From a bacterium (GTDB lineage Bacteria; SZUA-79; Acidulodesulfobacterales; Acidulodesulfobacteraceae): a stretch of 10,519 nucleotides of DNA. The notes beneath the pieces were generated by a model. The model was not told the origin of the DNA, did no database searches, and saw only the letters and a list, made by a program, of their open reading frames with translations. The stretch is from contig JAJZJD010000033.1 of assembly GCA_021828445.1 (NCBI GenBank), forward strand, positions 1 through 10,519, given 5' to 3'. The position numbers were made by a program, and so were the translations under genes. Below are positions 5,839-10,519 of the stretch, piece after piece. How positions within the stretch are numbered: position 1 is the first letter of the stretch; each line of letters opens with the position of its first letter.

Positions 5839-6597
5839 ATGAAATTAAAATTACCGTTTTTACTATTTTCCGTTTTTATGCTTGCCGCCGCGCTTTCCGG
5901 TTGCGTCCCTTATATAATAGGCGGGAATTATTCGGGCGGCTCATCATACGGCCGTCCCCCCGGATATTATCCGCCGAAGCAGATTTCACGCAATGTAGAG
6001 GTCGGAGTCGCTTCCTGGTACGGACCGGGTTTTCAGGGTCGGAAGACGGCAAGCGGGCAAATTTACAATATGTATGATTTGACGGCGGCTTCATTGACGC
6101 TTCCTTTAGACAGCTATGCTTACGTTACCGACCTTCAAAATCACAGAAGCGTAGAAGTATGCGTTAACGACAGGGGGCCGTACGCTGACGGAAGGATTAT
6201 GGACCTTTCTTATGCCGCCGCAAAGGCGCTTAATATGGTCGGACCCGGCACGGCATTAGTAAGGGTGCAGTATCTGGGACCGAAGCAGGTGCCTCTATCC
6301 GAATGCAGAAGATACGGCGGTAAAAGCCGCCTGAATGTTTATCGGAGCGTAAAATATATTCCTCCGGCATCCGGCTATACTCTTCAGTTTGCGGCATATA
6401 CCGTAAAATCTAAAGCGCTGAATAAAATAAAAGATGTTAAAAAACTTGTTCCGGGGGTTCATCTTGCGACAAAAAATGTAAAAGGCATATTTTATTACAA
6501 AGTCGTATTCGGCAAATTTAAAAACCTGAAAGCCGCTTACAATTTTGCCAAAATTATAGCAGGATACGGATATAACATTTATATAACTAAAAACTAA
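5839..6597 (+). CDS. rlpA: RlpA-family septal-ring lipoprotein with DPBB and SPOR domains
   Basis: This 252-residue protein has a lipoprotein signal peptide with lipobox LSGC (Cys22), so it is probably anchored in the outer membrane. A Gly/Pro/Tyr-rich linker follows to about residue 52. The double-psi beta-barrel domain (about 53-146) contains VASWYGPGFQGRKTASG, VNDRGPYADGRIMDLS and AAAKAL. A SPOR domain (about 178-252) opens with YTLQFAAYT and ends at the C-terminus; SPOR domains bind denuded septal peptidoglycan. RlpA proteins of this type are lytic transglycosylases in Pseudomonas. Two positions usually acidic and histidine in the active site differ: TASGE is TASGQ (Gln74) and TAAH is TAAS (Ser85), while the DRGP aspartate (Asp111) is kept. 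The protein may have lost or changed its enzymatic activity. It stands as a single gene after the divergent intergenic region, 56 bases before kdsB. Confidence 0.93.
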   Translation: MKLKLPFLLFSVFMLAAALSGCVPYIIGGNYSGGSSYGRPPGYYPPKQISRNVEVGVASWYGPGFQGRKTASGQIYNMYDLTAASLTLPLDSYAYVTDLQNHRSVEVCVNDRGPYADGRIMDLSYAAAKALNMVGPGTALVRVQYLGPKQVPLSECRRYGGKSRLNVYRSVKYIPPASGYTLQFAAYTVKSKALNKIKDVKKLVPGVHLATKNVKGIFYYKVVFGKFKNLKAAYNFAKIIAGYGYNIYITKN

Positions 6598-6636
6598 AAA
6601 TAACTACAAATAAAATCATTTAAATTTAAATTTATT

Positions 6637-6642
6637 TATAAT
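6637..6642 (+). promoter_or_regulatory. Possible -10 box for kdsB
   Basis: TATAAT ends 11 bases before the kdsB ATG. No convincing -35 box is seen at the normal spacing and there is no Shine-Dalgarno. If used, it would give a nearly leaderless kdsB message. The region is very AT-rich, so a chance match is possible. Confidence 0.3.
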
Positions 6643-6653
6643 AAAATATTAAA

Positions 6654-7412
6654 ATGAAAAAAATAGTCGCGGTTATACCGGCAAGATATAAATCCACAAG
6701 ATTCGAAGGCAAACCTCTTGCATTAATTATGGGCAAGCCTATGATAAAGCATGTTTATGAAGGCGTTATAAAGTCGGAATTACTGTCCGACGTTATAATA
6801 GCTACGGAAGACAGAAGGATATACGACGTATGCAGGGATTTCGGGGCGAATGCGGTTATGACCAAAGACACGCATCAAACCGGCACAGACAGGATAATAG
6901 AGGCTGTAAGCGGCATCGATGCGGACATCGTATTAAACGTTCAGGGAGACGAGCCTTTAGTGAATTCCGAAATAATAGAGTCATTAATAAAACCGTTTAA
7001 CGAAAGCGGCGATATTTCATATACAAGCGTAAAAACCCCTATTTACTCTTATGAAGAATTTATCGACCCTAATAACGTCAAGGTTATAGTCGATAAAAAT
7101 AATTTCGGAATATATTTTTCGAGAAGCCCTATTCCTTACGACAGAGAAAAAGCGTTAACCCTTAAGGATTTTAAAGGTATTTTCGGTTACAAGCATCTCG
7201 GTTTTTACGGATACACCAAAGAATTTCTTATGGAATTCGGGAAAACGGAAATGTCTTACTTAGAAAAAAAAGAGATGCTTGAGCAGTTAAGAGCAATAGA
7301 AAACGGACATAAAATAAAAGTAGAGACCGTTAATATTTCTACTATTCCCGTCGATGTTCCGGATGATATAAAAAAGGTTGAAAATTTTATTTTAAAATCT
7401 TATAATAGTTAA
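6654..7412 (+). CDS. kdsB: 3-deoxy-manno-octulosonate cytidylyltransferase (CMP-Kdo synthetase)
   Basis: KdsB activates Kdo with CTP to give CMP-Kdo, the donor for the inner core of lipopolysaccharide, in the cytoplasm. The 252-residue length is typical. The nucleotidyltransferase signature IPARYKSTRFEGKPL (8-22) is at the N-terminus, followed by ATEDRRI (50-56), the TGTDRI segment (76-81) and NVQGDEPL (95-102) with the metal-binding Asp99. Further on are YFSRSPIPYDR, GIFGYKHLGFYGYTKEFL and EMLEQLRAIENGHKI, all standard for KdsB. The start has no Shine-Dalgarno. The 3' end of this gene contains a strong promoter-like sequence for rpmE. Its presence shows that the cell makes LPS. The closest alternative, a KdsB paralogue for another sugar acid, cannot be excluded but is less likely. 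Confidence 0.95.
   Translation: MKKIVAVIPARYKSTRFEGKPLALIMGKPMIKHVYEGVIKSELLSDVIIATEDRRIYDVCRDFGANAVMTKDTHQTGTDRIIEAVSGIDADIVLNVQGDEPLVNSEIIESLIKPFNESGDISYTSVKTPIYSYEEFIDPNNVKVIVDKNNFGIYFSRSPIPYDREKALTLKDFKGIFGYKHLGFYGYTKEFLMEFGKTEMSYLEKKEMLEQLRAIENGHKIKVETVNISTIPVDVPDDIKKVENFILKSYNS
7378..7406 (+). promoter_or_regulatory. rpmE promoter inside the 3' end of kdsB
   Basis: TTGAAA (7378-7383) and TATAAT (7401-7406) are separated by exactly 17 bases. The expected start near 7413 leaves a leader of about 49 bases with a clear AAGGAG before the rpmE ATG. Confidence 0.65.
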
Positions 7413-7461
7413 CTTAAATATTTAAAAAATTTTAAATCGAAAGTAAAGGAGCAACCGAAAG

Positions 7462-7677
7462 ATGAAAGAAGGAATACATCCGAAAATTTATCAGGCAAAG
7501 GTAAAATGCGCCTGCGGCGAGGAATTTGTTACCGGCAGTACGGTCGAAGAAATTCATGTCGATATATGTTCTAAATGCCATCCGTTTTATACGGGCAAGC
7601 AAAAATTTATCGACAGCGCAGGAAGAATCGATAAATTTAACAAAAAATACGCCAAAACAAATAGCAGTAAAAAATAA
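7462..7677 (+). CDS. rpmE: 50S ribosomal protein bL31, zinc-binding form
   Basis: This 71-residue protein is ribosomal protein bL31, part of the large-subunit central protuberance and intersubunit bridge. It begins MKEGIHPKIYQAKVKCACGE and contains CSKCHPFYTGKQK, both hallmarks of the family. Cys16, Cys18, Cys36 and Cys39 form the zinc site, so this is the C+ (zinc-dependent) version. The ATG at 7462 follows AAGGAG by ten bases. Gene order rpmE, thyX, prfA, prmC, murA fits a housekeeping cluster, and rpmE next to prfA is common in bacteria. The lysine-rich tail is normal. Confidence 0.96.
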   Translation: MKEGIHPKIYQAKVKCACGEEFVTGSTVEEIHVDICSKCHPFYTGKQKFIDSAGRIDKFNKKYAKTNSSKK

Positions 7678-7683
7678 GAATCT

Positions 7684-7689
7684 TATAAT
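7684..7689 (+). promoter_or_regulatory. Possible -10 box for thyX
   Basis: TATAAT lies 18 bases before the thyX ATG. There is no recognisable -35 at normal spacing, and thyX lacks a Shine-Dalgarno. The gene could alternatively be read through from rpmE, 30 bases upstream. Confidence 0.3.
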
Positions 7690-7707
7690 ATTTCCTTATA
7701 TGTTTGA

Positions 7708-8418
7708 ATGGTTAAACTTATCAATTACACTTCTAAACCGGAAATCACCATCGCGACGGCGGCGAGGCTTTGCTACAGTTCTTACGGCATCGCAAAGATA
7801 GAAGCCGATTTTAACGACGGCGAAAAAGGCTTAGAAAAAGCAAGGAAATTAATTAAAAGAATCAGGACTTCCGGACACGAATCCGTCCTCGAGCATTCTA
7901 ATTTTACCTTCGGCGTAGAGAAACTTTCAAGAAGCGCTTCGCATCAATTAGTAAGGCACCGCATCGCGTCATATTCCCAGAGAAGCCAGCGTTATGTCAA
8001 AGAAGAGAGCCCTAAGTATGTCGTCCCGGACTCCATAGCCGGGGACGAAGAACTTTCGGCGAGATACAATAAAATGTTGGCCGATATTTTTTCGCTGTAC
8101 GGCTATTTTTTAGAGAAAGGCGTTCCTGCCGAAGATGCCAGATATCTGCTTCCCAACGCAACCGAAACCCAGATTATTTTCACCATGAATGCAAGGGAGC
8201 TTTTGCACTTTTTCAGGCTGAGGGGGTGCAATAGGGCGCAGTGGGAAATCAGAGCCGTGGCGCAGGAGATGTTCAAACTTGTTTATCCTATCGCTCCGTC
8301 CGTTTTTTACGGCGCCGGTCCGGCATGCGTCAGGGGAAATTGCGGAGAAGGAGAATTTTCCTGCGGAAAACCGTCGGAAGTCAGAATGTCTTGGTTAAAA
8401 GGCGGTTTTGACTTTTGA
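7708..8418 (+). CDS. thyX: Flavin-dependent thymidylate synthase
   Basis: ThyX makes dTMP from dUMP with methylenetetrahydrofolate, FAD and NADPH. It replaces the unrelated ThyA in many anaerobes, deltaproteobacteria and other lineages. The 236-residue protein carries the ThyX signature RHRX7S exactly (Arg83-His84-Arg85 to Ser93), embedded in HQLVRHRIASYSQRSQRY. HESVLEHSNFTF, YLLPNATETQIIFTMNARELLHFFRLR and CNRAQWEIR are further family blocks. The C-terminus holds a cysteine-containing tail (CVRGNCGEG, then SCGKP) that I recall in some ThyX proteins. The ATG at 7708 yields the normal N-terminus; no Shine-Dalgarno precedes it. It is placed between rpmE and prfA in the same direction. Confidence 0.96.
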   Translation: MVKLINYTSKPEITIATAARLCYSSYGIAKIEADFNDGEKGLEKARKLIKRIRTSGHESVLEHSNFTFGVEKLSRSASHQLVRHRIASYSQRSQRYVKEESPKYVVPDSIAGDEELSARYNKMLADIFSLYGYFLEKGVPAEDARYLLPNATETQIIFTMNARELLHFFRLRGCNRAQWEIRAVAQEMFKLVYPIAPSVFYGAGPACVRGNCGEGEFSCGKPSEVRMSWLKGGFDF

Positions 8419-8483
8419 AAGAGTCTGGATGACCGCGTATGCGGTAATCAAAATTTTCATACTTTTTAAAGGTGCGTCGTTAA

Positions 8484-9560
8484 ATGCTTGATGAAAATCT
8501 CATAAAAAAGGCTCTTGAATTATCCGAAAAATCAAAAAATTTATATTCGCGGATACAGGAAGAAAGCTCAAAAGGATTCAGCGCGGAAATAAAAGAATTA
8601 TCCAAGCAGTACAATCTGATAAAAAAGACGGCGGAACAATTTTCGGAATATAAGAGAACCGAAGCGGAAATAACGGACCTGGAGAAATTAGTTAAATCCG
8701 AGTCCGATCAGGCATTAATAGATTTAGAAAATGAAGAAATAAATTCTCTAAAAAATAAAGTTTCTGAATTGGCGGAAGAAATTAAAGATTTTTTCTTTCC
8801 GAAAGAAAATCTTCAGGACAAAGACATTTTGTTGGAGATAAGAGCCGCAACGGGTGGAGAAGAAGCGGCTCTTTTTGCGCTCGACCTTTTTAAAATGTAC
8901 AATAAATATGCTTTAAACAAGAACTTTAAGTTTGAGGCTATTTCATTAAGCCCTTCATCTTCCGGAGGTTTGAAAGAAGCCATCGTATCGGTAAAAGGTA
9001 AAGATGCATACCGCCTTTTGCAATACGAAAGCGGAGTACACAGAGTGCAGAGGATTCCAGCCACCGAAACGCAGGGAAGAGTCCATACTTCGGCGGCAAC
9101 GGTAGCCGTTATGCTCGAACCGGAAGAGGTCGATCTTAAAATTAACAATGAGGATTTAAGAATAGACGTTTACAGGTCTTCCGGACACGGCGGGCAGAGC
9201 GTAAACACTACGGATTCCGCGGTAAGAGTTACCCATATTCCTACCGGACTTGTAGTTACCTGTCAGGACGAGAAATCGCAGCACAAAAACAAAGCAAAGG
9301 CGTTAAGAATATTAAGGTCCCGCATTTTAAGCAGGATAGAGGCGGATAAAAAAAGCATAGAGGCGCAAAGCAGGAAAAATATGGTCGGAAGCGGAGACAG
9401 GAGCGAAAAAATAAGAACGTACAATTTTCCTCAAGGCAGAATTACGGACCACCGGGCCGGAATAACCATACATAAGCTGGCTTCTTTTATGGACGGCGCT
9501 TTAGACGAACTTTTGATGCCTTTAGCGGATTATTTTGAATCTCAAAAACAATTACAATAA
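8484..9560 (+). CDS. prfA: Peptide chain release factor 1 (RF1)
   Basis: RF1 ends translation at UAA and UAG codons. The 358-residue protein has the expected coiled-coil N-terminal domain. It carries the tripeptide anticodon PAT (192-194) in RIPATETQGRVHTSAATVAV, which marks RF1 rather than RF2. The GGQ motif that triggers peptide release (236-238) is in SSGHGGQSVNTTDSAVR. The C-terminal segment GDRSEKIRTYNFPQ and DHRAGI is standard. An AAAGGTG ribosome binding site precedes the ATG by about nine bases. The downstream prmC encodes the methyltransferase that modifies the glutamine of this GGQ motif, and its start is next to the end of prfA. The two are almost certainly co-transcribed. Confidence 0.97.
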   Translation: MLDENLIKKALELSEKSKNLYSRIQEESSKGFSAEIKELSKQYNLIKKTAEQFSEYKRTEAEITDLEKLVKSESDQALIDLENEEINSLKNKVSELAEEIKDFFFPKENLQDKDILLEIRAATGGEEAALFALDLFKMYNKYALNKNFKFEAISLSPSSSGGLKEAIVSVKGKDAYRLLQYESGVHRVQRIPATETQGRVHTSAATVAVMLEPEEVDLKINNEDLRIDVYRSSGHGGQSVNTTDSAVRVTHIPTGLVVTCQDEKSQHKNKAKALRILRSRILSRIEADKKSIEAQSRKNMVGSGDRSEKIRTYNFPQGRITDHRAGITIHKLASFMDGALDELLMPLADYFESQKQLQ

Positions 9561-9576
9561 TAATTTAAATGAAGTT

Positions 9577-10497
9577 ATGTCCGTTTACGAATTGATTAAA
9601 ATGGGCGAAGCCCGTCTGAGAAATGAAAATATTCCGAATCCTTTTAACGAGTCGGCGGGCATAATGAAGCATGTTTTAGGGAAAACCATAGAAGAAGTCA
9701 TTATTTCTTATAACGACAAAATTGCCGGAAGTAAAATAAATCTATTCGAAAGATTAATCGAAAGAAGAGGCGGGAGAGAGCCTTTTGCTTATATCGTAAA
9801 CAAAAAAGAGTTTTACTCTTTGGATTTTTTTGTCGGCAAATCGGTTTTAATACCGAGACCCGATACCGAATGTTTGGTAGATGAAGCATTAAAAGAAGTA
9901 AAAAGGCTTTCAGGCGTATTAAAAAGGAAAATTTGCATTCTCGATATAGGAACCGGTTCCGGAGCGATTGCGATTTCTATTGCAAAGAATTCTGATAATG
10001 TTATAATTTATGCTGCCGATAACAGTATCAGGAGTCTAAACGCCGCTAAAAAAAATATAATTGCAAACGGGGTGCGGGAAAAAGTTGCGCCGGTTTATTT
10101 TGACATTCTTAAATCAAGTTGCGCCGATGCAACTTTTATTAATTCCGATTTGGGTTTTCATTTAGCGGATTTTGATAATTTCGATATAATTATTTCCAAC
10201 CCTCCTTATATAGAAACCGGCGAATTAAAAGCGTTGGACGACGATATTAGACTTTACGAACCGGTTAAGGCTTTGAACGGCGGAAAGGACGGTCTTAAGT
10301 TTTACAGAAAAATATTCGATTATGCCGCTCTTAAAACTAAAAAAACCAAAACGCTTATTTTAGAAATAGATTACAGGAAAAAATCGGCAATCCAATCTTT
10401 ATTTAATGAAAAGTTTAAAAATATAAAATTTAAGAATATAGCTTTTATTAACGATTTAAATAATAAAGAAAGGGCGGTTAAAATTACATATGGATAA
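9577..10497 (+). CDS. prmC: Release factor glutamine N5-methyltransferase
   Basis: PrmC (HemK) uses SAM to methylate the glutamine of the GGQ motif in release factors. With the ATG at 9577 it has 306 residues, slightly longer than usual. The N-terminal helical domain is followed by the substrate-linker block FYSLDFFVGKSVLIPRPDTE (IPRPDTE at 92-98). SAM-binding motif I is DIGTGSG (123-129) and the catalytic NPPY is at 208-211. YEPVKALNGGKDGLKFYRK completes the family pattern. The stretch before NPPY (about 180-203, including INSDLGFHLADFDNF) looks longer than in most homologues. An upstream in-frame ATG at 9535 would overlap prfA by 26 bases and add 14 low-complexity, Asn-rich residues, so the internal start is preferred; neither has a clear ribosome binding site. 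The end overlaps murA by eight bases. Confidence 0.92.
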   Translation: MSVYELIKMGEARLRNENIPNPFNESAGIMKHVLGKTIEEVIISYNDKIAGSKINLFERLIERRGGREPFAYIVNKKEFYSLDFFVGKSVLIPRPDTECLVDEALKEVKRLSGVLKRKICILDIGTGSGAIAISIAKNSDNVIIYAADNSIRSLNAAKKNIIANGVREKVAPVYFDILKSSCADATFINSDLGFHLADFDNFDIIISNPPYIETGELKALDDDIRLYEPVKALNGGKDGLKFYRKIFDYAALKTKKTKTLILEIDYRKKSAIQSLFNEKFKNIKFKNIAFINDLNNKERAVKITYG

Positions 10498-10519
10498 AAT
10501 GGTGATAGAGGGAGGCTTT
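10490..10519 (+). CDS. murA: UDP-N-acetylglucosamine 1-carboxyvinyltransferase, 5' end only
   Basis: An ATG eight bases before the end of prmC opens a frame reading MDKMVIEGGF to the window edge. This matches the very conserved MurA N-terminus (MDKLVIEGG), the enzyme that starts peptidoglycan precursor synthesis. The order prfA-prmC-murA is recurrent in bacteria. Only ten codons are present, so the call rests on this start and the context. Confidence 0.75.
   Translation, partial: MDKMVIEGGF

Noticed and set aside
6597..6653. AT-rich repeats between rlpA and kdsB
   Set aside because: Short TTTAAA/ATTTAAAT runs are expected from base composition and form no ordered repeat or clear terminator.
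8432..8445. Small hairpin ACCGC-GTAT-GCGGT between thyX and prfA
   Set aside because: The stem is only five pairs and no U-tract follows, so neither a terminator nor a regulatory RNA can be supported.
9535..9576. Earlier ATG for prmC at 9535
   Set aside because: It overlaps prfA and adds Asn-rich residues with no family match; the ATG at 9577 gives a standard PrmC N-terminus.

Overview
The window looks like the chromosome of a moderately AT-rich, Gram-negative bacterium. A CMP-Kdo synthetase (LPS core) and an RlpA-type outer-membrane lipoprotein with a SPOR domain point to an outer membrane. The SAM-I riboswitch, the ThyX thymidylate synthase and the prfA-prmC-murA order would suit a deltaproteobacterial (Desulfobacterota or relative) lineage, but this placement is inference. 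No mobile element, CRISPR array, tRNA or rRNA was seen, and gene density is high.

Layout. (1) coaBC (22-1218, +) meets a six-gene minus-strand operon tail to tail. (2) The operon is transcribed from about 5723 down to 1223. It runs promoter, SAM-I riboswitch, intrinsic terminator, threonine-synthase-like PLP enzyme, CysO-like sulfur carrier fused to a NIL domain, MoeB-type E1 enzyme, TusA-like protein, CysM/CysK-like PLP enzyme and JAMM (Mec+-type) peptidase. (3) A 372-bp divergent intergenic region (5467-5838) holds the riboswitch and two outward promoters. (4) On the plus strand follow rlpA, kdsB, rpmE, thyX, prfA, prmC and the first ten codons of murA.

How the genes work together. The minus-strand operon contains every part expected of a protein-thiocarboxylate sulfur pathway: a carrier protein, its activating enzyme, a sulfur relay protein, a beta-replacement PLP synthase and a peptidase that acts at the carrier's Gly-Gly. 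Actinobacterial CysO/MoeZ/CysM/Mec+ is the best known relative. Three things differ here. The carrier's Gly-Gly is internal, followed by a NIL domain. A threonine-synthase-like enzyme, a family that acts on O-phosphohomoserine, leads the operon. The whole set sits behind a SAM-sensing OFF switch. Together these suggest SAM-controlled assembly of homocysteine and/or cysteine from a protein-bound sulfur donor. The exact product cannot be decided from sequence. The neighbouring coaBC consumes cysteine. The plus-strand genes downstream of rlpA are housekeeping envelope, translation and nucleotide genes. Several of them lack a Shine-Dalgarno and have a TATAAT box just before the start codon.
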